Below are positions 34,576 to 43,900 of a stretch of 64,000 bases of DNA, piece by piece. Each line of letters opens with the position of its first letter. Position 1 is the first letter of the stretch. This stretch comes from RUG14300 sp964561145 (GTDB lineage Bacteria; Bacillota; Clostridia; Christensenellales; CAG-1252). A program made the position numbers and the translations under genes. The notes beneath the pieces were generated by a model. It ran no database searches. It was not told where the DNA came from and worked only from the letters and a program-made list of their open reading frames with translations. The stretch covers positions 1-64,000 of the forward strand of contig CAZLNZ010000010.1 of assembly GCA_964561145.1 (NCBI GenBank), given 5' to 3'.

Positions 34576-37500
34576 GAGATATTCTCAATTTTCCGCCATT
34601 GACGGAAAGCTATTCTAAAATAAACGACAGCATAAGGACTTTGGACAAGACCTTATTGTTTAATTCCGCCCCTTCTCATAGAATTCATCTATGTTCAAGC
34701 TTTGGTGAAAAGCTTTATTATATTACTACAGAGGAAAGGTTGGCTCTGTCACAGGAGCTTTTTTCTCAATATGGCTGTAAAACCCTTTGCTTGCCGGCTG
34801 TTTACGACGTTGTCATTCATCGTCGCGGAATGAATTTGTCGCAGGTAGGTAAAAGGATAAATGTTCTTCATTCGCTACTTCACGGTGATTATGATGTATT
34901 ATTGACTACTCCGAAAACACTGTTACAGTATTTACCTCTAAAATCTGTTTTTGAAAAATCCTTTATCGAGCTTAAGGTCGGTGATATTGTCGATATCGGA
35001 GAATTGTGCGACAAGCTTATTAAGATGGGATATAATAAGCTTCCCCATGCAGAGGAAAAGTGCTCCTTTGCAGTTATCGGTGAATTTTTAGAGATATTTA
35101 CGATAGATTCGGAGCTTCCTGCAAGAATACTATTTGATTTCGATGAGGTTTCAACCATCAAGTATTTTCATCCCGATACAATGCAAGGTGCAAACAAGGT
35201 TGAGTCCATTTCGATTCCCCCTTCAAGCGATTTACTTAGCGATATTGACGGGGAAGAGGTTTTAAGTAGGATAAGAAAGGGCAGGATGCTACAGAATCCC
35301 AGAGCTTCACAGCGTACTGAGGAAATAATATCGGATATTTCTTTAAAGCTTACAAAAGAGGCAATCGAACCTTCCATGGTGTGGGTTATTCCTTTTATCA
35401 ATGATAGACTCTCGACTATCTTCGATTATCTTCCCGAGGATGGGCTTATTGCGATTGACGAACCCGAGGAGATATTTGATTATATCTCGTTAACTTTGAA
35501 AACTCACAGCGAAAGGGTGAAAAAGCTTGTTCAAGAAGGAGAGGCTTTAAGGAAACATTCCGAGTCAATATTGTCGCTAGAAAAGCTAAATAATTATTTG
35601 TCTCGATTTAGACAGCTAGGTTTTAGTAATTCCAATATCGGATTAAGTGCGATGGATCGGGGACTTTTTATTGCGAATTCCGCTTCTTTACCTCCCTACT
35701 TTAAGGATATGGGCTTAATGCTTAGAGATGTGTCTGAATACGTATTAAAGGGATATACTGTAAAAATCTTTTGCGGAAACGAAAGCAACGAAGATATATT
35801 AAAGAGTTTTCTCGGAGATATTAACGTAGAATATATTCCTTATAGGCTCAACAAGGGTTTTATCGAAGCAGGCGTTAAGCTTTTAGTTTGCGGAATGCAA
35901 GATTTATGTTTGACGTCAGAGGGAGTAAAGGAAGGCAAAAGCCGCAGACATTCGATAGCACCCAGGGTCGGAGATTACGTCGTACATCAAGAGTATGGTA
36001 TAGGAAAGTGCTTGGGTGTCAAGCATGAAAAAACCTATGTCGGAGAAAAGGACTATATTCTATTGGAATATGCGGGCGGCGATCGTGTAATGGTTCCCGT
36101 ACAGCAGATGGATATTTTAGAGCTATATGCCGGTGCCGAAAGCAATCCTAAGCTCTCTAATATAGGCAATGACGAGTTCGCAAAGCACAAGGCAAAGGCA
36201 AAGCAAAGCATAAAGAAACTTGCCTTTGATCTTCTTGAGCTATATGCGAAACGTGAAGAGTCGATAGGTTACAAATATCCTATGGACGGTCCTTTTCAGC
36301 TTGAATTTGAAAGAGCCTTCGAGTTTAAGGAAACTCCCGATCAAGAAAAGGCAATCGCCGATATAAAACGTGATATGGAATCGGGTAAGGTTATGGATCG
36401 TCTTATTTGCGGTGATGTCGGTTTCGGGAAAACCGAGGTTGCACTGCGTGCGATTTTTAAGACTGTTTGTGAAAACAAGCAAGTTGCCTTTTTAGCACCT
36501 ACAACAATCTTAAGCGAACAGCATTTTATGACCGTTGTACAACGATTACAGCCCTTTGGAATAAGGGTTGCCTGTCTTAATAGATTTAGGAATGCTAAGC
36601 AGACAAAGGCGATACTTGAGGATTTGAAGTTGGGTAGAATAAGTGTGGTTGTAGGAACGCATAGGCTTCTTTCCAAAGACTGTGAATTTTTCGATCTCGG
36701 GCTGTTAGTACTTGATGAGGAACAACGTTTTGGTGTGGAGCATAAGGAAAGGATAAAGACATTAAGAAATAACGTTAACGTATTATCCTTATCTGCAACA
36801 CCGATTCCGAGAACACTCCATATGGCATTATCGGGCATTCGTGACGTAAGTCTTCTTGATACCCCTCCAAAGGGAAGAAAACCCGTAGAAACCGTGGTAG
36901 CGGAATATTCGGATGCAATGCTTCAAGATGCAATAGAAAAGGAGCTTAATCGTGGCGGTCAAGTGTTTGTACTATACAATTCCGTTGAGAAAATTTTTTT
37001 CCTTGCCGATAAGATACATCGTCTTGTTCCCGATGCAACGCTTGTTGTCGGTCACGGACAGATGGATACAAAGGAACTTGAAGGTAATATCATAAAGTTT
37101 TACAATAAAGAAGCACAGATTTTAGTTGCTACAACAATAATAGAAAACGGAATCGATGTTCCTAATGCCAATACTCTTTTTGTTGTTGAAGCCAATAAGC
37201 TGGGATTGTCTCAGATGTATCAACTTAGAGGTAGAGTGGGGCGTAGCGAGCGGCTTGCTACTGCGTACTTTACCTATCCCGAGGGATATGTTCCCGAGGG
37301 TGATGTGCAAAAGAGACTTAATGCGTTGACTGACGCTCAAGAATTAGGAAGCGGTTATAGGCTTGCCCTAATGGATCTCGAGATAAGAGGGGCAGGGAAT
37401 ATTTTAGGTCGTGAACAACACGGACACGCTATGAGAATCGGCTATGACACATATTGCCGATTGTTAAAGGAAACCATTGCTCTTCTACAAGGAGAGGTGG

Positions 37501-37976
37501 TAGCACAGCGTACAGAAACTGAGGTCAGTGCCTCTGTCGATGCATATATTTCTGAGGCCTTAGTCAAGAGTGAGCGTGAACGGCTTAAGCTTTACAAACG
37601 TATTGCCGAGCTTGAAACACCCGATGACAAGGAGGCGTTCGAGGACGATTTCGAGGAGTTGTACGGAAAGTTGCCTATTGAGGTTGAAAACTTATTGAGA
37701 GTCTCGCTAATAAGAGTATTAGGCTCCAAGTGCGGGGTAGAGAAGGCAGAGATAGATTCCAAGTACTGTAGATTGCGTTTTGTCGGTGAAGAATATCTTG
37801 AAAGTAGATCACTAAAGGATGCTTTGAATGCCGTTAAGAACATTTGCACCTACGTCAACAGCGGACGGCTCATAGAATTTTTTATAAAGAACGCAGACAA
37901 ATGCCAAAAAATGGATTTCTTAATCAAATTTTTAAGTTTTGCAAGCGGAATTTATGATTTTATTGTAAAAAAATAA
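34572..37976 (+). CDS. mfd: Transcription-repair coupling factor Mfd
   Basis: A DNA translocase that removes stalled RNA polymerase and recruits UvrA. At 1134 residues it is full-length. The N-terminal half holds the UvrB-homology region and then the CarD-like RNA polymerase interacting domain (PRVGDYVVHQEYGIGKC near residue 465). The superfamily 2 motor follows, with Walker A GDVGFGKTE near residue 613 and DEEQ near 714. The TRCF C-terminal domain ends the protein. GGAGGG precedes the start. Confidence 0.97.
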   Translation: MRDILNFPPLTESYSKINDSIRTLDKTLLFNSAPSHRIHLCSSFGEKLYYITTEERLALSQELFSQYGCKTLCLPAVYDVVIHRRGMNLSQVGKRINVLHSLLHGDYDVLLTTPKTLLQYLPLKSVFEKSFIELKVGDIVDIGELCDKLIKMGYNKLPHAEEKCSFAVIGEFLEIFTIDSELPARILFDFDEVSTIKYFHPDTMQGANKVESISIPPSSDLLSDIDGEEVLSRIRKGRMLQNPRASQRTEEIISDISLKLTKEAIEPSMVWVIPFINDRLSTIFDYLPEDGLIAIDEPEEIFDYISLTLKTHSERVKKLVQEGEALRKHSESILSLEKLNNYLSRFRQLGFSNSNIGLSAMDRGLFIANSASLPPYFKDMGLMLRDVSEYVLKGYTVKIFCGNESNEDILKSFLGDINVEYIPYRLNKGFIEAGVKLLVCGMQDLCLTSEGVKEGKSRRHSIAPRVGDYVVHQEYGIGKCLGVKHEKTYVGEKDYILLEYAGGDRVMVPVQQMDILELYAGAESNPKLSNIGNDEFAKHKAKAKQSIKKLAFDLLELYAKREESIGYKYPMDGPFQLEFERAFEFKETPDQEKAIADIKRDMESGKVMDRLICGDVGFGKTEVALRAIFKTVCENKQVAFLAPTTILSEQHFMTVVQRLQPFGIRVACLNRFRNAKQTKAILEDLKLGRISVVVGTHRLLSKDCEFFDLGLLVLDEEQRFGVEHKERIKTLRNNVNVLSLSATPIPRTLHMALSGIRDVSLLDTPPKGRKPVETVVAEYSDAMLQDAIEKELNRGGQVFVLYNSVEKIFFLADKIHRLVPDATLVVGHGQMDTKELEGNIIKFYNKEAQILVATTIIENGIDVPNANTLFVVEANKLGLSQMYQLRGRVGRSERLATAYFTYPEGYVPEGDVQKRLNALTDAQELGSGYRLALMDLEIRGAGNILGREQHGHAMRIGYDTYCRLLKETIALLQGEVVAQRTETEVSASVDAYISEALVKSERERLKLYKRIAELETPDDKEAFEDDFEELYGKLPIEVENLLRVSLIRVLGSKCGVEKAEIDSKYCRLRFVGEEYLESRSLKDALNAVKNICTYVNSGRLIEFFIKNADKCQKMDFLIKFLSFASGIYDFIVKK

Positions 37977-38005
37977 TTGCTTATATATAATATTTTTAGT
38001 ATAAT
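37977..38005 (+). promoter_or_regulatory. Promoter of the foldase lipoprotein gene
   Basis: TTGCTT (37977-37982), 17 bp, TATAAT (38000-38005), starting right at the mfd stop codon; the leader is about 60 nt. Confidence 0.65.
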
Positions 38006-38072
38006 AGTTGAAGTACGGCATTTGGCGTATACCCTTTTGGTAACCCTATTGCAGTAATTAAGGAGATAGAAC

Positions 38073-40379
38073 ATGAAAAAATTTAAGTTGTTAATCTTAG
38101 TTATGGCAGTTGTACTTGCTCTTACAATGATCCTTTGTTCATGCAATGATGACGAAGGTCTTTTCAGAAAGAATGCTGAAAGAACCGCTAAGCAAGTTAC
38201 TGCAAACGCAACCTACGGCGGAAGAGTAGGTATCGTTGACTTGAATGAACTTTATCAATCATTCTACAACTACTATAGCTATCTGTACACCTATTATTCT
38301 TACGGATACATTGATGCTACAACATTCCAAAAGTATCTTTCTAATTTAGATGAAACCTTCGCCGATTCCAATCAAAGCTTAGGCAAAAGTGCATTGTATA
38401 CCTTGAAGTGCATCGAAACAGTTTCGGCACACTTTTTAAGCAATCCCGGTGTATCCTCCGAATTGAAGGAAAAGATCAATCAGACAAGCACTGTTGATAA
38501 AATCTACGATTTCAAAAACGTAAGTGAGTTGGATCGTTACTATGCAGATCGTATTGCAGAGATTGAGGCTATCCTCGTTTGCAATGGAAACTATACCTAT
38601 GTCAACCAAGCATACTATTATGCAAACTCCTACATGGAGGAGTTATTTGATAATTACGTTGATACCGTTCGTTCCGAGTATGAGCAACTTGATCCCGAAA
38701 AGGATGAAACCCCAGAAGGATTTATCGGAATTGAGCTGGTCAAAGAGCCCAGCCGTACAGTATATGAGGTCGGTGAGGACAGTGTAAATCTTAATGGTAT
38801 GGTTGTAAATGCTCTCTACGAGGAAGGCGACCCCGTGCAAGTACCCAATAAGTATTTATCCATAACAGGTTTTGACGATGAAGCGAAGGCAGATACCGAG
38901 CAAACCATCACCGCTACCTATGGAAAGTATAGCGTTGAGTTTACCATAAAGATGGTTGAGGCTTACACTGAAAGAACTCAAGAGGAAGAAGAGGAAGAGA
39001 CCGATGCTGACAAGATTGCTTCTCTTACCGATGATAACACCAAGATGCTTGAGAGATTCTCCTTTGAAATCAACGAAGCCGATTATGACGATAAGACAGA
39101 ACTCAAGATTGCTCGTACTGCAATGAACAGATTAAAGCAAAATCTTGAAAACAACTATCGCACATATGATTATTATCTCTATGTCGGATACAATTCTGCA
39201 ATAAAATCTTGTTGCAACAATCTTGTAATATCTGATGTTAAGATCTCACAAGCAGAGCTTCAAAACAAATATGATACCCTTGTTGCAGAACAATTGGAAG
39301 GATATTCTTCAACCAAGTATAGCTCAGACACCCTTGATAACAATTCTACAACAACAATTGTTCATAAAGATTATAGGAAAGACGGAGAATTTGATGGTTA
39401 CTTCTATGTAACTCAAGTATTGTTCAAGTTTAACTCAGAGCTCGAAGATAAGATTGACGAGTTCGACTCAGAGAAAATTGCTAACAATGAGGCAATTCTT
39501 AATTACAGAAATAGCTTAATTGAAGAAATCACAGTATGGCTTTCCAATCCCGATTATGACGGAGAGTGTGAACTTGAGGAATGTGATTGTCCTCGCTGTT
39601 CCAACTATAGCGGAAATGAACACTATGACTTCGATACAATCGAAAAGTGGTTTGGTTTGGACGATTCAGTTGACAATGATCCTTGCGTTAGCTTTGAAAA
39701 CGGTGTACGTACTCATACTTGCTCCTGTGCAGCTTGTCCTGCAAACAAATATACAGGAATCAAGAAGGCTTCCGAAGTAATTGACGAGCTTAAGGCAGAA
39801 CTTGACGCTGAGAACGATATTAAGAAGAAATATGAAATCGTTGAAAAGTATGCAAGAATTGCCAATATGGATAGCGGAGTATTCACATATCTTAGCAATG
39901 GCGAAGCAGGTTATCTTGTAACTCCGGACGGAATTGATTCCGGTTATGTTGATGAGTTTGACGAGTGTGCGAGAGAACTTATAAAGAACGGTGTCGGTTC
40001 ATATGGTACTTGTAACACCGAATATGGAATTCATTTCTTGATGGCTGACTATGTTGTTGTTGACGAAGCAAACGGAGATGTAGAAAAGATTGAAGGCACA
40101 GATTATGTTAAACTAGGCTTGAATTATAAGACCTCTTTGACTGCAGAGCTTGAAGATGATGAAAATCCTGTAGTAGTTGACGATAATGGTAATGAAATCA
40201 CCCTTGAGGTAGGAACAATCGGTTATTATCTCTGGAAAGAATTGTATTCTAACGCATTGACCGTTAAGCAATCCTTATTTGAGAAGGAATTCTATAAGGA
40301 TAACGTTGAGGGTAGTATTACCTACAATGCAAAGGCTTACGCAGATATCGTCAAGAATCTCCAAGAGAGCAATTCCTAG
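38073..40379 (+). CDS. PrsA/SurA-like parvulin-type foldase lipoprotein with Ig-like domain and Cys-rich insertion
   Basis: A 768-residue secreted lipoprotein, signal peptide ending near Cys24 (LCSC). A helical SurA_N-like chaperone region (rich in Tyr: SFYNYYSYLYTYYSYGY) is split by a bacterial Ig-like Big_3-type domain at about residues 216-305 (FIGIELVKEPSRTVYEVGED...). The C-terminal part resembles the rotamase/PpiC fold: FDECARELIKNGVGSYGTC followed by YGIHFLMADY. Inside the rotamase region lies a Cys-rich insertion (about 497-557) with CELEECDCPRCS and THTCSCAACP. It probably assists folding of exported proteins at the membrane surface. Its place right after mfd matches the usual Clostridia gene order. 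The PpiC assignment rests on sequence motifs only. Confidence 0.75.
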   Translation: MKKFKLLILVMAVVLALTMILCSCNDDEGLFRKNAERTAKQVTANATYGGRVGIVDLNELYQSFYNYYSYLYTYYSYGYIDATTFQKYLSNLDETFADSNQSLGKSALYTLKCIETVSAHFLSNPGVSSELKEKINQTSTVDKIYDFKNVSELDRYYADRIAEIEAILVCNGNYTYVNQAYYYANSYMEELFDNYVDTVRSEYEQLDPEKDETPEGFIGIELVKEPSRTVYEVGEDSVNLNGMVVNALYEEGDPVQVPNKYLSITGFDDEAKADTEQTITATYGKYSVEFTIKMVEAYTERTQEEEEEETDADKIASLTDDNTKMLERFSFEINEADYDDKTELKIARTAMNRLKQNLENNYRTYDYYLYVGYNSAIKSCCNNLVISDVKISQAELQNKYDTLVAEQLEGYSSTKYSSDTLDNNSTTTIVHKDYRKDGEFDGYFYVTQVLFKFNSELEDKIDEFDSEKIANNEAILNYRNSLIEEITVWLSNPDYDGECELEECDCPRCSNYSGNEHYDFDTIEKWFGLDDSVDNDPCVSFENGVRTHTCSCAACPANKYTGIKKASEVIDELKAELDAENDIKKKYEIVEKYARIANMDSGVFTYLSNGEAGYLVTPDGIDSGYVDEFDECARELIKNGVGSYGTCNTEYGIHFLMADYVVVDEANGDVEKIEGTDYVKLGLNYKTSLTAELEDDENPVVVDDNGNEITLEVGTIGYYLWKELYSNALTVKQSLFEKEFYKDNVEGSITYNAKAYADIVKNLQESNS

Positions 40380-40416
40380 TACTAAACTGAATTTATTGGC
40401 TTAACATAAGCTTTTC

Positions 40417-40460
40417 AAAGCACATCGATTTATGCATTGTTCATCGATGTGCTTTTTTTG
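40417..40460 (+). terminator. Intrinsic terminator of the foldase gene
   Basis: AAAGCACATCGAT (40417-40429) pairs with ATCGATGTGCTTT (40443-40455), then a T-run. Confidence 0.9.
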
Positions 40461-40523
40461 TTTTGCTTCCATATCTCAACAATTAGTATATCTCCCGTAT
40501 AGTCAATATATATTTTCCCCTTT

Positions 40524-40556
40524 AGCCTGTTTTTTTTGACGGGCTTTTTTATTTTG
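40524..40556 (+). terminator. Second terminator-like hairpin
   Basis: AGCCTGT (40524-40530) pairs with ACGGGCT (40539-40545, one wobble) around a T/G loop, followed by TTTTTTATTTT. Confidence 0.6.
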
Positions 40557-40596
40557 TCCGAAATAGGAAATCCGCTCATTCTCTTACCGAATATCG

Positions 40597-40713
40597 ATGT
40601 TACATTCTTGTCACATTTATGTTACAAAATGTCACAATGACATCACAATGATGTTACATTTTGGTTACATTAATGTTACAAAGATGCCACATTTTGGTTA
40701 CATTGATGTTACA
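40597..40713 (+). repeat. 33-bp tandem repeat of GTTACAT-type units
   Basis: Two near-identical 30-bp units at 40651-40680 and 40684-40713 (33-bp period; 3 mismatches) and a more diverged copy from 40597, with a partial unit between. Each unit carries TTTTGGTTACATT and ATGTTACA. The units stay in one reading frame of 60 codons (40597-40779) whose product repeats HFGYI-N/D-VT-x-M about every 11 residues. There is no ribosome site before the ATG. It could be a real short repeat gene, a regulatory array, or decayed sequence. Confidence 0.7.
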
Positions 40714-40929
40714 GACTTTTTTGAACTTTTGTCCTATGCTTTTGACGTAATCAAAAAAAACAAAACGAAATTTGCTTAGCTATCGGCAAAACGGGCAAAG
40801 GAGGTGATCGACATGATTGTGTAAATTACAAGATATATCGACATAACGGAGATAAGCGAATATGTAGGTGATTGGCTTATCGAAGAAACACCAACCTACA
40901 AAAAAATATTTTAAAAAGGAGAATAAAAA
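40714..40929 (+). promoter_or_regulatory. RHS upstream region with hairpin and a stray ribosome site
   Basis: AAAGGAGGTGAT (40798-40809) leads to a three-codon frame (ATG ATT GTG TAA). TGTAGGT (40863-40869) and ACCTACA (40894-40900) form a stem before the true ribosome site AAAAGGAG of the RHS gene. No convincing -10/-35 pair was found. The layout suggests a leader or a truncated upstream gene. Confidence 0.4.
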
Positions 40930-43900
40930 ATGAATAACGGATTAAAAAAAATTACAAAGCAAATAACGAACGAAATAGGGGCGGCAAGTGTAAGCGTAAA
41001 CCCTTGCGGAAACAGTGCAAACATGCACATAACATTGCCCCTGGTAACAACAATAGGATTAGATCAGTTCGGTGCTAGTCTAATCTACAACCACCAAGAC
41101 AAGGATGTTGACGGCATTTTCGGAAAAGGCTTCAAACTGAACTATTACGGAAAGAAGACTGAGGACGGCTCAACGATAACAATGAAGAATGCGGATGGCT
41201 CAACAGATACTTATACCTTAGACGAGTGGAACGAAGAGACGCAATTAAAGCCGTCACTGCATTATGAGAGTAGCTATAACCTAACAAGTAATCTTATTTT
41301 TGAGGATAGGGTAGGAAATACACGCAATTATACGACCCTATCCGAGTATCCCGAGTCTATTACAATGAAATCGGGAGAAAGTTTGACCTTTAGCTTTATA
41401 TCGGAAATCAAGAGAATAAGCAACGGTAAAGGTGACGTGGTGAGCTTTATCCCCAATGATGACGGCTTGATTGGAGTCGTGGAGTATTCTCATGATGAGA
41501 CAAATCTTACTTCTGCACATTTGAGCTATACTAACGGAAAGCTTTCAAAGGTTACCTATTATAGCGGACAGGATGTTACTTCCTCCATATCTATAACTAG
41601 CGGTATCGATTATATTATGACAATCGATGATGTATCGGCATACAGAATAAAATATACCTTTACAAACGGTAAGGTGTCTTCCATTCTTGACGGCTTCGAT
41701 GATTCTTTTACAAACGGTAATCAAATGATCATAGAGTACGGGGATAACAGAAGTGTTATAACCGATAGTAATAACAAGAAAGTATATCTATTCTTTGATA
41801 ACGAAGGTATTCCCTTATATGAAATGAGCGAAGAAGGATATGTCGTAAAGACCGGAATAGACAATGAAAGCAAGCAGGTACTGTCACAAAGTTCTTCTAT
41901 TGCAGTAAAAGAAGACAAACTAACAAATATATTTGCAACGGAAAGTGTATTAAACTACACAAAGACGAATGTCGAGGTTGAAAATGTGGTTTGTAACGAT
42001 GTGCTTCTATCCGATATACTTGGTAACTCTGTGTGCAGGGTAACCGGGACAGAAAGTGCTTCGGGTGGATTGACTATGAATGTTGCCTCAAACGGTATTG
42101 CAACAGACAACCTGACTGCAATAATATGGGGAAAGCAATTGACCCCTTGTACAGATACTTGTTATGTAGGTGCAAGACTAAGCATTAACGGAGAGTATAG
42201 TGAGCTTGTCAAGTTTGACAAAAAGACCGTTGACGGAAACTTTGATATTATAGTATTAGGTTTAACAGCAAGTAAGACGTATAGCAACGTATCTTTAACT
42301 ATAATGGTGGAGGGTAACGCAAGTATAGAACTTGGCGGTATTCAAGTATTAAAGAAAGACTTCGGTTCCTTCTATCAATATGACGAGAACGGCAACAATG
42401 TCTATACTCTTTCATCAAGTGGCACTACGACTACCGAATATAGCTCGAATCTGCCTAGCAAGAGTATAAATCAAGCTTCTCAAAAAGCAGAGTATACCTT
42501 TAACGAAGGAAAGCTTACAAAAACTTTAGGTGCATACGGTGTGGTAACGGAATATAATTATGATTCTACAAATCCCTCCAACTTAATAAAGACGGAGGTT
42601 ATTAATGACGATGAAAATAAGATTATGCAGACAACTAAGGAGTATACCTCCGACGGACGTTTTGTATCAAAAACCACGGATGAATTAGGAAATTCTACTA
42701 GCTATGTCTATGATAATCTAGGTAAAGTAAAGAAAGTTACCAATGCTTTATCGGAAGTAGCCCAATATACTTACAACAGCGATGAAACGCTTAAATCCTT
42801 AGCTTTAACCTTTTCAGGGGACGCACTATTAAAGGCGGAATATACCTATGATGACAGAAAGAGGCTTACAGGAATATCTTTAGCCAACGGAAGTAAGTAT
42901 ACCTTTACTTATGACAATTACAATAACATATCTACAGTAACTTTAAACGGTAGCTTGATATTTACATACGAATACGATACAAAGGGTAATATCACTAAGC
43001 AAAGATACGGAAGGAACGGAGACGGCTATTTGTTTGAGTATAGTGATGACGGACGATTGATTAAGGTTCATTATATGAATAATAGTTGGGTAACAACCAG
43101 GAGCTTTTCTTATGAGTATAACGATAAAAAGCAGCTAGTTAAAATTACAGAAGGAACTTCGAATATCATAGCAGAATATACCTATGATGATAACGGAAAT
43201 GTAGTAAAGAACTCGAGTGCAAGTAAGAGCATCACCTATTCCTATGACAACCTAGGAAATGTTATAAACAAGTCTACAAAGGTTTCAAATAAAACCATTA
43301 ATACTTCGTATGACAGCGTTGCAAGGTCGAAAGGTTCACAGCCCGATTCTTTAATGGCTGCCTTTAAGAATAAGAACTGTTATATATTTACCTATGATAG
43401 AATAACCAACAGCTTATCTCAAAGAGCAGGTAAGGATGGAGTAATAAGTTACGCCAAAACAAACAATAAGAACTTAGAGTACACTTACGGATTACCTATT
43501 ACCGAAGATAATTCCGGTTGCTTCCAATTTTGGTTCAAGGCGGATTCTACAAGTCCGTCAAGTAGTCAAAGATGTCTTATGACGGTAAAGAATAATAATG
43601 AGAATAGCACTAATAGTAAATGTGCAATAAGAGTATACCTTGTAAATAATGATGTTAAACTTGCAATAACAGATCGTAACGGAACAGAAAAAACATTGCT
43701 TACAATGTCCTCTTGTGTTAACTTGTCCGAATGGAACTTCGTATCTGTAGATTATATGTATCGTGACGATGGTCTTGGTTATAAAGCGATTGCAGAATAT
43801 GCCTTGACTGTTAATTCAAAAACACAGGTGTATAACTTTAGCGATACCGATATTGTGAACATAAATCTAGGTGCATCTGAAATGGCAATTGGTTTTGATA

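Noticed and set aside
40597..40713. 33-bp repeats as a CRISPR array
   Set aside because: The units abut directly with a 3-bp join and there are no unique spacers.
40798..40824. Perfect ribosome site followed by ATG as a start of a gene upstream of RHS
   Set aside because: The frame ends after three codons. It is noted as a leader or remnant, not as a gene.
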